From: Clostridium sp. Marseille-P299
GTDB lineage: Bacteria > Bacillota > Clostridia > Lachnospirales > Lachnospiraceae
DNA: 64,000 bases
Assembly: GCF_900078195.1 (NCBI RefSeq)
Contig: NZ_FJVE01000006.1
Span: forward strand, 560,501 to 624,500
Reading direction: 5' to 3'
How positions within the stretch are numbered: the first letter of the stretch is position 1; each line of letters begins with the position of its first letter. The notes beneath the pieces are model-generated. The model ran no database searches and was not told where the DNA came from. It was given only the letters and a program-made list of their open reading frames with translations. A program made the translations under genes and the position numbers. Shown piece by piece: positions 53,917 through 62,635 of this stretch.

Positions 53917-54933
53917 CTATTTTACTATAGCATTGTCAACAAGGAAATCCATTGTTTTATCCCAGAGCATCGCTTGCTTAATTGTTTCTTTTCCATAGTT
54001 TTCTTCGAAAGTTTCAGCACTCATAAGAGAATACTTTTCAGCAAATTCTGGTAACTTTTCTTTATATTCCGAATTTGAAATTGAAATCTTTTCTTGCTTT
54101 TGAATCGCCGCTAATACTAATTCTTGTTTTACCAATTCTTCCGCATAAGCTTGTACGGTATCTCCATAATTGTTCTCGATATATTCATCTACTGTGATAT
54201 TTTGCATAGATGCATATACTTGGTATTTCTCTTGAATTTCAGCAATCTGATCATCAACAGCACCTTCTGGATAGCTTATGATGGTAGCATTACTAATTGC
54301 TGTATCTAAAGCTGCGATTTTTTTAGAATTTTCTAATGCCGCTTCTTTTTCACTTTCTAAAGTTTCTTTTACATAGTCTCTAAACTCATCTACTGTTGTT
54401 TTTTCAGATACTTTAGCTACAAATTCATCAGTTAATTCAGGTGTCTTTGGTTCACTTACAGAACTTACTTTTACTTTAAAATCAACGTCTTTACCAATTA
54501 AATCTTGTGTTAAGAACGTCTCTGGAACAGTTACTGTAAATTCAACTTCTTTTCCTGGTTCTACATCATATAAATTCTCTACAAATCCATCCATGATATG
54601 AATTTGATTGTTTAATACAAGTTCATAATCATTTGATGTAAATCCATCGTTTACCTTACCATCCACTTCACCAGTGATATTAATCTTTAATTTATCACCT
54701 TCTTGTGAAGATCTAGATACTTCATTATATTCTAAATTTTCATTTAAGATTTTATTAATTCTAGTTTCAATTTCCTCGTCTGTAACATCCGTGTTATCTA
54801 ATGTTATTTCAACGCCTTTGTATTGACCTAGAGTAACATAATCAAATGGATTCATTTTTTCTTCTTTTTTACATCCTGCAAATGCTAAAACTGCTGTCAA
54901 AGCTATCAGTGTTAGGGCTCCTCTTTTTTTCAT
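53917..54933 (-). CDS. Trigger-factor-like peptidyl-prolyl isomerase lipoprotein
   Basis: A 338-residue protein from ATG 54933 with lipobox LAFAGCK. It contains an FKBP-type domain (EGDKLKINITGEVDGK, FTSNDYELVLNNQIHIMDGF, EFTVTVPETF) and a helical C-terminal trigger-factor region. It lacks the N-terminal ribosome-binding domain, so it is an extracytoplasmic folding factor rather than classical Tig. AGAGGATGG lies 11 bases upstream of this start. Substrates are secreted proteins by inference. It is probably monocistronic. Confidence 0.85.
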   Translation of the reverse strand: MKKRGALTLIALTAVLAFAGCKKEEKMNPFDYVTLGQYKGVEITLDNTDVTDEEIETRINKILNENLEYNEVSRSSQEGDKLKINITGEVDGKVNDGFTSNDYELVLNNQIHIMDGFVENLYDVEPGKEVEFTVTVPETFLTQDLIGKDVDFKVKVSSVSEPKTPELTDEFVAKVSEKTTVDEFRDYVKETLESEKEAALENSKKIAALDTAISNATIISYPEGAVDDQIAEIQEKYQVYASMQNITVDEYIENNYGDTVQAYAEELVKQELVLAAIQKQEKISISNSEYKEKLPEFAEKYSLMSAETFEENYGKETIKQAMLWDKTMDFLVDNAIVK

Positions 54934-55152
54934 TGTCAAACCATCCTCTTCATGTAATAGTAAAAAATTTAATCGCAATGAACCTATAATAACATAATTT
55001 TAAATAATATACAATGCTGTCTCCATGTAAGCATTTGTGATTTTTTTGTGAACATTTACATCGTTTCGCCTATTTTATTGGTCATATTATATAGAGAGTT
55101 TTCTTTTAAAAAAACTCCTGTAAAATAATAAACAATGACAAAGCTAACTTTG

Positions 55153-55232
55153 CTTATCAATAAATCTTTTCATTATCCACATCCCTAGCAATTTATATTG
55201 CATGTGCATAATCTCAATGATTTATTGATAAG
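55153..55232. repeat. 14-bp perfect inverted repeat in the gap after thrS
   Basis: CTTATCAATAAATC (55153) and GATTTATTGATAAG (55219) are 52 bases apart, with a short inner GCAA-TTGC stem. It is on the thrS 3' side of a 371-base gap that has no gene. It may form the long stem of a terminator or an RNA-end structure. Confidence 0.6.
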
Positions 55233-55304
55233 ACAAATACATTAACTTTTCTAAGCGTTTATTACTACAAGAGTTCTTTTTTACTCACCTATATCAATCG
55301 TCGA

Positions 55305-57266
55305 TTATTTTTCTTCGCTTACTTCAATTTTACGGATTTCTTTTGTTCTAATTTCCTTACAAATGTCATCTATAAAATCATCAAGGTTTTTCTGTCCTTC
55401 ATCACCAAGATAACGGCTTCTTACAGATACTAAACCTTCTTCTGCTTCTTTTTGTCCTACTACTAACATATAAGGAACACGGTCTAATCTAGTTTCACGA
55501 ATCTTATATCCGATTTTTTCTGCACGATTATCTACAGTTACATTTACACCGTTTGCTTGTAGCTTAGCTTTTACGCTTTCTGCATAATCGCTATATTTTT
55601 CAGAAATAGGAAGAACTCTTACTTGTTCTGGGCATAACCAAGTTGGGAATAATCCAGCATATTTTTCAATTAACCATGCAAGTGTACGTTCATAACATCC
55701 CATACTTGTTCTATGGATAATGTAAGGTCTCTTCTTTTCTCCATTTGCATCAATGTAAACCATATCAAAACGCTCAGATAATACAAAGTCAAGCTGAATT
55801 GTAATCATAGTATCTTCTTTACCATATACATTCTTTGCTTGAATATCAAGTTTAGGACCATAGAAAGCAGCTTCGCCTTCTGCTTCAGTAAAATCAATAT
55901 CAAGGTGGTGAAGAATTTCACGCATTTTATTTTGAACACGATCCCAAGTTTCTTCGTCTCCAAGATATTTATCTTTGTTATTTGGATCCCATTTTGATAA
56001 ACGATAAGTTACATCATCTTGAAGTCCAAGTGTAGTTAAGCAGTATTTTGCAAGGTCAACACAGCCCTTAAATTCTTCTTCTACTTGTTCTGGAGTTACA
56101 ATTAAGTGACCTTCAGAAATAGTAAACTGACGAACACGAGTTAAACCATGCATTTCACCGGAATCTTCATTTCTAAATAATGTAGAAGTTTCACCATAAC
56201 GGCATGGAAGATCACGGTAACTCTTTTGACTTTGTTTGTATACATAGTATTGGAATGGACATGTCATTGGACGAAGTGCAAAAACTTCAGAATCTTCTTT
56301 TTCTTCATCTCCAAGAACAAACATACCTTCTTTATAGTGATTCCAGTGATCGGAAATTACATAAAGGTCTTTCTTTGCAAGAAGTGGAGTCTTTGTTCTC
56401 ATATATCCACGTTTTTCTTCTTCATCTTCAATCCAACGTTGAAGAGTTTGAATCATCTTTGCACCCTTAGGCATAAGAAGTGGTAAGCCCTGTCCGATAA
56501 CATCAACAGTTGCAAAAAGCTCCATTTCACGTCCTAATTTATTGTGATCGCGTTTTTTCACATCTTCTAAGTACTGTAAGTATTCTTCAAGTTCAGCATT
56601 TTTTGTAAATGCAGTACCATAAACACGAGTTAACATCTTATTCTTTTCGCTACCTCTCCAGTAAGCACCAGAAGAAGAAATTAATTTAATAGCTTTGATT
56701 CCCTTAGTACTCATTAAGTGAGGGCCTGCACATAAATCTACAAATTCACCTTGACGATAGAAAGAAATTACAGAACCTTCTGGTAAATCATTAATTAATT
56801 CTACCTTATAAGATTCACCCTTTTCTTCCATAAACTTGATTGCTTCTTCTCTTGGAAGTTCAAATCTTTCAATGTCAGCGCCTTCTTTGATAATCTTCTT
56901 CATTTCTTTTTCTATATTATCAAGTGCTGCTCTATCGAAGGAAGGAACATCAAAATCATAATAAAAACCAGTTTCAATGCTTGGTCCAATCGCAAGTTTT
57001 GCTTCTGGATATAATCTCTTAACTGCCTCAGCAAGTACATGAGAAGCTGTATGTCTATAAGCAGCTTTTCCTGCTTCATCATTAAATGTTAAAATACTTA
57101 ATTCACTATCGCTATCTACAACTGTTCTTAAATCAACTACTTCTCCATTTAATTCAGCTGCACATGCCATTCTAGCTAAACCTTCACTAATATCTTTTGC
57201 AATATCAATAATTGCCATTGCACTTGGATATTCTTTTACAGATCCATCTTTTAATGTAATCTTCAT
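55305..57266 (-). CDS. thrS: Threonyl-tRNA synthetase
   Basis: A 653-residue class II synthetase. N-terminal TGS domain (KITLKDGSVKEYPSAMAI), editing domain with HTASHVLAEAVKRLYPEAKLAIG and the second half with CAGPHLMSTKG, catalytic core with MTCPFQYYVYKQS, RVRQFTISEGHLI and IIHRTSMGCYERTLAWLIEKY, then the anticodon-binding domain. All motifs complete. Controlled by the T-box upstream. Confidence 0.97.
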   Translation of the reverse strand: MKITLKDGSVKEYPSAMAIIDIAKDISEGLARMACAAELNGEVVDLRTVVDSDSELSILTFNDEAGKAAYRHTASHVLAEAVKRLYPEAKLAIGPSIETGFYYDFDVPSFDRAALDNIEKEMKKIIKEGADIERFELPREEAIKFMEEKGESYKVELINDLPEGSVISFYRQGEFVDLCAGPHLMSTKGIKAIKLISSSGAYWRGSEKNKMLTRVYGTAFTKNAELEEYLQYLEDVKKRDHNKLGREMELFATVDVIGQGLPLLMPKGAKMIQTLQRWIEDEEEKRGYMRTKTPLLAKKDLYVISDHWNHYKEGMFVLGDEEKEDSEVFALRPMTCPFQYYVYKQSQKSYRDLPCRYGETSTLFRNEDSGEMHGLTRVRQFTISEGHLIVTPEQVEEEFKGCVDLAKYCLTTLGLQDDVTYRLSKWDPNNKDKYLGDEETWDRVQNKMREILHHLDIDFTEAEGEAAFYGPKLDIQAKNVYGKEDTMITIQLDFVLSERFDMVYIDANGEKKRPYIIHRTSMGCYERTLAWLIEKYAGLFPTWLCPEQVRVLPISEKYSDYAESVKAKLQANGVNVTVDNRAEKIGYKIRETRLDRVPYMLVVGQKEAEEGLVSVRSRYLGDEGQKNLDDFIDDICKEIRTKEIRKIEVSEEK

Positions 57267-57293
57267 ACCATCTACCTTTACCTTTCCATGAAA

Positions 57294-57609
57294 TAAAAAA
57301 ACTCGTCTCTTTCGATCTACATTGGTAGTCGAAAGGGACGAGATATACTCGCGGTTCCACCCTTATTGGTCTTGTGTTTTAATGGATACGGTTCCTTAAA
57401 CACAATTCCCAGCTTATTTTAATGATAACGGAATTACCGGACTTGATTAGAGTCACTCAGAGGTAGTCTTCAATTGCTTCCCAATAAGATATTCGCAGCC
57501 AGTACAGTGATTCGTACATGATATCTCTCTCTGAAATGTTCCACAATTTACTCATCTCTTCAACGTATTATAACTATATTCTATCTTTTTTAATTTTTTT
57601 CAATGATAT
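57294..57609 (-). promoter_or_regulatory. T-box riboswitch of thrS
   Basis: T-box AAGGGTGGAACCGCG on the minus strand (about 57350-57364), followed by terminator CTCGTCCCTTTCGACTACC / GGTAGATCGAAAGAGACGAG-like stem and U7 (57294-57342). The specifier is probably ACC (Thr) in GACTACCTC. Confidence 0.92.
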
Positions 57610-57615
57610 ATTTGA

Positions 57616-57643
57616 ATTATATCACGATTGATTCATATGTCAA
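57616..57643 (-). promoter_or_regulatory. Promoter of thrS
   Basis: Minus strand TTGACA, 16 bp, TATAAT. Confidence 0.75.
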
Positions 57644-57693
57644 GTGGGATTGTCGTCCAACATAATATCGTATTTTGATAGTCATCAGACCAT

Positions 57694-58221
57694 TTATATT
57701 CGAGCAGTCCCTTTATATAATAAAGATAGATCTTTTTCCATAATGTAATCATCCATGACATATCCATTTCCAATGTCCGCTACTTGAGTTCGTAAAATCT
57801 TAAATCCCTTTTTCTTATATACCTCTATTGTATGGTCATTGTAACGATTCACAGTTAACCAAATTGCATGAAGCCCTCTCTCTTTACATATAGACTGTAA
57901 AAACTCAAAAGCTCTACTTGAATATCCATTGCCACGATACTCCTTTAAGATATAGAGCTTACTTAAAAATAATTTATCTCCATCTTCACGAATTCCAGTA
58001 TAACCAATGTTCTTACCGTCAAGTTGTAAAAAATAATATTCATACCCATCAGAGTTGATTTGTTTGGTCATCGCATGTTCTGATTGAAATTTTTCAACCA
58101 TATAATCAATCTGGTCCAAGGTTAAAATAGTTGCAAAATGTTGATGCCATACTTCATTTGCGATACTTGCTAATTCTTTAATATCTTTCTCTGAAATTAC
58201 CTTACAAAATTTTAGTTCCAT
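57694..58221 (-). CDS. GNAT-family acetyltransferase
   Basis: A 175-residue GNAT domain protein: YYFLQLDGKNIGYTGIREDG, FLSKLYILKEYRGNGYSSRAF (acetyl-CoA loop) and NRYNDHTIEVYKKKGFKI. The substrate is unknown. No strong link with the neighbours. Confidence 0.88.
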   Translation of the reverse strand: MELKFCKVISEKDIKELASIANEVWHQHFATILTLDQIDYMVEKFQSEHAMTKQINSDGYEYYFLQLDGKNIGYTGIREDGDKLFLSKLYILKEYRGNGYSSRAFEFLQSICKERGLHAIWLTVNRYNDHTIEVYKKKGFKILRTQVADIGNGYVMDDYIMEKDLSLLYKGTARI

Positions 58222-58467
58222 TTATCTACCCATACCTTTCAATTTTTTCTCCCAGATAGTATTTATTACTTTTATAACCGTCCCCTTTTAAATCGGCCTA
58301 ACAACTTTATTATCTTTATTATACCCCAACTAACCATTGAAATCTACTATCTTTTCCAATCAGGCCTATGTAGACATAACTCGATTATTTAAGGCTTAAA
58401 CTTTCAATTTAAAGTTTTATAAATTCTGTCTTAAATAAAATTTTAAAATATTGATTTAAAATTAATT

Positions 58468-58519
58468 AGGTACCTTGACATTTTCTTTTAATGTGTTATA
58501 CTAATTTCATAAGGTACCT
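58468..58519 (+). promoter_or_regulatory. MarR-gene promoter between two AGGTACCT palindromes
   Basis: Promoter TTGACA, 16 bp, TATACT (58475-58502). Identical 8-bp palindromes AGGTACCT lie at 58468-58475, overlapping the -35 box, and at 58512-58519, just past the likely start. They are 44 bases apart (about four turns). This is the arrangement of an autorepressor with looping or two dimers. Confidence 0.75.
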
Positions 58520-58546
58520 AGCGAGTTAATGAAAGGAATGATACAT

Positions 58547-59422
58547 ATGGAAAAAGAAACAAATTGTCCATGTTGCAATAAACATTGTTCTGTAGAGGAA
58601 TTGAGGTGTCGTAGAGGAATGGAATATTTTAATAATAAGGATATTTTAAATGAGCAATCTTTAAACGATGAAAGTGAAAATGAACTTTCACAAGAAATAG
58701 CGAATGAAGATTTTGAACAAAGATTATATAAACAAATTAGAGCTTGCGGACGCTTTTTACATCATCAAGGGGGTAGAAAAGCTGGTCAACATCGTATTCT
58801 AACAAATCTTTATGAAAATGGCAAAATGACACAGCGTGAGCTTCAAGATATTATTGATGTGAAGTCCGGTTCCCTAAGTGAGATTTTAAACAAAGTAGAA
58901 TCCCATGGGTATATACAAAGAAGTAAAAATGAACATGATAAAAGATTAATGGATTTAGAATTAACCAGTGCTGGAAGAGAAGCAGCCGTACGAATGAACA
59001 AAGAAGAAGAGGAATTTAGACAGCTACTCTTTGTGAGTTTAAATGAGGATGAAAAAGAGCAACTGTCCACATTACTTGAAAAACTTTTAGATAATTGGAA
59101 AGAAAGTATGAACGAGCTCGAAGACAACGCTCATAGAGGCGGTCATCGTGGTGGCGCACATCGTGGTAGAAGGCATCGTGGTGGAAACTATCATGATGAA
59201 GACTATCTTGATGAAGGCCATCATGATGAAGACCATCGTGGTGAAGGTCATCGTGGTGAAGGTCATCGTGGCGAAGACCTTCGTGGCAAAGACCTTCGTG
59301 GCGAAGACCTTCATGGTGAAAGACATCATGGTGAAGGTCATCGTGGTGAAAACCATCGTGGCGGCGCACATCGCGGTGGAAGACATAATAATAAAGTTCG
59401 CAATGGAATGAATCATGGCTAA
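58547..59422 (+). CDS. MarR-family regulator with Cys-rich head and His-rich repeat tail
   Basis: A 291-residue protein from ATG 58547 (AAAGGAATG upstream). Residues 5-22 have five cysteines (NCPCCNKHCSVEELRC), residues about 65-180 form a MarR winged helix (HRILTNLYENGKMTQRELQD, SGSLSEILNKVESHGYI, RRLMDLELT-like wing), and from about 195 on there are 5-residue repeats of HRGEG/HHDED type encoded by 15-base units. The head and tail look like metal-binding regions, so it may sense a metal or redox state, unproven. Target genes are unknown, and autoregulation through AGGTACCT sites is likely. Confidence 0.85.
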   Translation: MEKETNCPCCNKHCSVEELRCRRGMEYFNNKDILNEQSLNDESENELSQEIANEDFEQRLYKQIRACGRFLHHQGGRKAGQHRILTNLYENGKMTQRELQDIIDVKSGSLSEILNKVESHGYIQRSKNEHDKRLMDLELTSAGREAAVRMNKEEEEFRQLLFVSLNEDEKEQLSTLLEKLLDNWKESMNELEDNAHRGGHRGGAHRGRRHRGGNYHDEDYLDEGHHDEDHRGEGHRGEGHRGEDLRGKDLRGEDLHGERHHGEGHRGENHRGGAHRGGRHNNKVRNGMNHG

Positions 59423-59520
59423 AACATGATGGTCCTTGTGACAATATGCATTATAAAATGGACTAAATATTTGCATTTTTTAATGTGTCGTTACACATAA
59501 ATATAATTATTGGAGCAAAG

Positions 59521-59564
59521 TAATGGATAATAGGGCTGTTAGTCAACAGCCTTATTATCCATTA
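59521..59564. terminator. Long perfect hairpin between the marR and ldcA genes
   Basis: TAATGGATAATA-GGCTGTT pairs with AACAGCC-TATTATCCATTA, about 20 bp with one mismatch. It lies between convergent genes and can stop transcription on both strands, though the U-tails are weak. Confidence 0.7.
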
Positions 59565-59616
59565 TTCTAATTACCCAAACCGTATTATATTTTAGTTCAT
59601 AACACCAATTTAATGT

Positions 59617-60537
59617 TTAATTCGTATTAAAAAAATGTACCTGCCTCCGAACCGTATCCATCTCACAAATTGTTCCTAGTGGAATCGTCCCCATTGGATA
59701 ACTATGACCACTCTTAATATTTGATAAGACTGGTATTTTAAGATTCGAAAAATACTCTTCAAACAAATCAGAAATTTGAAAACCTTCATCCTCATCATTA
59801 TCACAATCTGTGAAATCTCCAATTAAAATTCCCCTCACTTGATTAAATACTCCAAGCAAGGATAACTGATCTAACATTCGATTTACTCTAGGTACTGATT
59901 CATGTATATCTTCAATAAATAAAATCTTCCCTTGTAAATCAGGCATATAAAATGTTCCAAGCATATTAATAAGTAATGCAAGGTTTCCGCCAACAACCCT
60001 CCCCCTTGCTCTACCTTGGGCAATCACATGAAATTCTTCCCCAATAGGATTTTTAAATTCCAATCTGTCATGCATATTAAGAGCAGCAAAAAAACTTTGT
60101 TTCGTATATTCATCAAAATGCTCCAGCATATTCGAAGAAACCATTGGTCCATGAAAGGTTACTAAATTGCTTAGTTTTAAAAACGCCAAATTTAAATTTG
60201 TTACATCACTATATCCAACAAAGATTTTTGGATTTCTACGGATTAAGTCATAATCAAGATATTTCATAATACGTGCGCTACCATAACCACCGCGTATACA
60301 AAAGATTGCTTTTACAAAAGGATTAGCGAACATATTATTGATGTCATTTGCTCTTTCTTTATCTGTTCCTGCTAAATACCCATGATAGCGTTTTTTGCAA
60401 CTATCACCAACTACTGTCTGAAATCCTAGTGCTTCAATAAAATCCTTACATAAATCTACTCTCTCAGGTGTAGTTGGTGAAGAAGGACATACTAACCCTA
60501 CCCTATCTCCCAATCGTAATTTACTTGGAAAATTCAT
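59617..60537 (-). CDS. ldcA: LD-carboxypeptidase, S66 family
   Basis: A 306-residue cytoplasmic serine peptidase that trims the terminal D-Ala from muropeptide tetrapeptides (LdcA), or detoxifies microcin-like compounds (MccF type). Visible residues: AIFCIRGGYGSARIMKYLDYD, nucleophile Ser in IFVGYSDVTNLNL, FHGPMVSS, and His in SGHSYPMGTIPLG. Length is normal. The start is preceded by AAGGGGGCT. Confidence 0.9.
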   Translation of the reverse strand: MNFPSKLRLGDRVGLVCPSSPTTPERVDLCKDFIEALGFQTVVGDSCKKRYHGYLAGTDKERANDINNMFANPFVKAIFCIRGGYGSARIMKYLDYDLIRRNPKIFVGYSDVTNLNLAFLKLSNLVTFHGPMVSSNMLEHFDEYTKQSFFAALNMHDRLEFKNPIGEEFHVIAQGRARGRVVGGNLALLINMLGTFYMPDLQGKILFIEDIHESVPRVNRMLDQLSLLGVFNQVRGILIGDFTDCDNDEDEGFQISDLFEEYFSNLKIPVLSNIKSGHSYPMGTIPLGTICEMDTVRRQVHFFNTN

Positions 60538-60614
60538 ATAAGCCCCCTTACTAAGAATCTAATATCGATTTCATTTATCAATAAACTGCTAAGCATTACT
60601 TTCCCCACGCATCT

Positions 60615-62471
60615 TTATTTTTTCCTATTCTCAAAAAAAATAAATGAATCAATTGTTTCTAATATATCAGCAAACGTCTCTCTTGGTGCTACTTCAATAT
60701 ATCTAGTTAAGATTTCTTGCTCTCTTTCTCCTTTATATCTTCCATAAAAAATATCAAATAAGTTATGGCCTCTTACATATATCTTAATGGTTTCGAAGTT
60801 TTTCTTTAAGTCTTCTTTTGTTCGTATGTTGATTCCCGTACGTTCCTTCATTTTTTTTACGCTAACCAATCGATACAAATAGTCCTTATATTTTTTAAAT
60901 AGGATATCAAAAAACTCTTCCTCACTTTTAATTACCCCTATTTTTTCCATTACCGATGGTTCTAGAAAATAATTTTCAAAGGAATAATATTTTAAAATCA
61001 AGACGTTTTTATCCGTTACTCTTGGAATGTTATTTCGGTCTTCCCTCTCTCTTGCTTTATAATAATTCGTTAATTGCCTCTTTAAAAAATTAGCATCCTT
61101 CCCATCCCCATCTCGAATCATTAAGAATTGATCCTTTAGATACAGCCTATTTATATATTTTAAATTTGCATAAGTCTTAATATTGGTACAGCTATTGGTT
61201 GGAATTATGGCTATCCGCTGTAACTGTCCTTGTGCATTATAAATTTCTGAATAGTATTTTTCTAATAACAATGGTAGTCTATTTCTATCTTGTTTCCCCT
61301 CTACAATAAATACGAAGCTTACGTTCATAAAGTCATTTGCAGAATAGCCAAGATCATCTAATACCTCATCAATGTCTGCATTTTCTTTTACCGTTGTATA
61401 ATATTCATCATCTAAAAGCACCTGTTTGATTTCCCTTGAATTAAAATTAAATAATAAGTTCGGTGAATGCGTTGAGAAGATTACCTGATTCTTTTTGGAT
61501 AATCGATATAATATTTCACTCATTACTTTTTGTAAGGAGGGATGAAGATATATCTCTGGATCCTCCATCATAATAATACATGGTATATTATTATTTTCAT
61601 TAATATATGCCTCTAATAACGACAAAATATATATACTTTTGGTACCAGCACTCATCATGGAAACAGATCCCCTAGTGTCACGTTCCTTATCCCATACTAG
61701 AGCATCAATATTAAACACTTCATCGATATTAAAATGAGAAACATACTCTATTTCATGTGAAAGACCAGTGTTTTTATGAAAATAATCGTTTAATTTATCT
61801 ACAAAAGAATCTATATTTAGATGATATAACTTATACTCTAGTAATTTAGTTGTTTCTATAATACTTAGCTGATCTGCTTGTTTTTTTTCAATCACTCCAA
61901 TGCACTGAAAACAATTATTGCAGGACTTTTTCATATCAAACATACATTTATTCTCTCTTATACGTTCCAGTGCATACTGCCCCTGTGCCATGAAAATATC
62001 ATCCTGAATTTCTTGTATATTTCTCTCATGATCTATGTAATGAATCTTTGGAAGTACCTGCTTAATATATGTATTATTTTTTGAAACTCCATCGGTATAG
62101 CGTATTGTTCCGTTTCTGTTTGCAATAAAAGTAAAGCTTAGTTTATCATCTTTTAGTGATGGAAGTTTCTTGAAAAAATCTTTCTCCCATATCTCATAAC
62201 GCTTATATTTACTGACTGCACCGTTTTCATAAAGATTAATTAAGTCTTCCTTGGTTAGAGTTAAAGTCACTCCGATTTCAATATTCTTATTTATATCATT
62301 AAAATCTTTTATGCTTATTTTATATATCCCCGCAACCGCTAAAATTGCATCTAATATAACTGTTTTACCCGTACTATTTTTACCTACAATTATCATAGCA
62401 CTTTCTACTTCTTGAATTGTTAGTTTTTGAATTGATTTAAAATTTTCGATTGTTATGGAACTAATTTGCAT
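60615..62471 (-). CDS. OLD-family ATPase-TOPRIM nuclease-like protein
   Basis: A 618-residue protein. The N-terminal ABC-type ATPase has Walker A IIVGKNSTGKTVILDAIL, signature region SVSMMSAGTKSIYILSLLEAY, Walker B IIMMEDPEIYLHPS and switch His STHSPNLLF. A TOPRIM domain follows (SFVFIVEGKQDRNRLPLLL and MIRDGDGKD). A four-Cys motif near residues 176-190 (CMFDMKKSCNNCFQC) inside the ATPase may bind zinc. OLD proteins include phage P2 Old and the Gabija nuclease GajA. No GajB helicase or other defence gene adjoins, so an anti-phage role is possible but not shown. The start at 62471 is next to a GAGGTAA site. Confidence 0.85.
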   Translation of the reverse strand: MQISSITIENFKSIQKLTIQEVESAMIIVGKNSTGKTVILDAILAVAGIYKISIKDFNDINKNIEIGVTLTLTKEDLINLYENGAVSKYKRYEIWEKDFFKKLPSLKDDKLSFTFIANRNGTIRYTDGVSKNNTYIKQVLPKIHYIDHERNIQEIQDDIFMAQGQYALERIRENKCMFDMKKSCNNCFQCIGVIEKKQADQLSIIETTKLLEYKLYHLNIDSFVDKLNDYFHKNTGLSHEIEYVSHFNIDEVFNIDALVWDKERDTRGSVSMMSAGTKSIYILSLLEAYINENNNIPCIIMMEDPEIYLHPSLQKVMSEILYRLSKKNQVIFSTHSPNLLFNFNSREIKQVLLDDEYYTTVKENADIDEVLDDLGYSANDFMNVSFVFIVEGKQDRNRLPLLLEKYYSEIYNAQGQLQRIAIIPTNSCTNIKTYANLKYINRLYLKDQFLMIRDGDGKDANFLKRQLTNYYKAREREDRNNIPRVTDKNVLILKYYSFENYFLEPSVMEKIGVIKSEEEFFDILFKKYKDYLYRLVSVKKMKERTGINIRTKEDLKKNFETIKIYVRGHNLFDIFYGRYKGEREQEILTRYIEVAPRETFADILETIDSFIFFENRKK

Positions 62472-62635
62472 ATTTTACCTCATTTCACTGTCTGTCGCAG
62501 AAGAAATTTAATAAATGAATCCACCTTGCGAGTTCTTTTATATCATTATATTAATTATTATAGTTATTTTTCCCATTTTATCATAGATTCACAATTTTGT
62601 AAAAATAACATATGCTAGTAAAAAGATAGAATACG

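Noticed and set aside
59140..59390. A CRISPR-like or non-coding tandem array
   Set aside because: The 15-base units stay in frame and encode the His-repeat tail of the MarR protein.
59016..59476. Long minus-strand frames over the MarR tail
   Set aside because: They are mirror frames of the 15-base repeats. The plus frame has a promoter, ribosome site and MarR domain.
60615..62471. A complete Gabija defence system
   Set aside because: The OLD/GajA-like gene is present, but there is no adjacent UvrD-type GajB. Neighbours are an LD-carboxypeptidase and a phosphatase.
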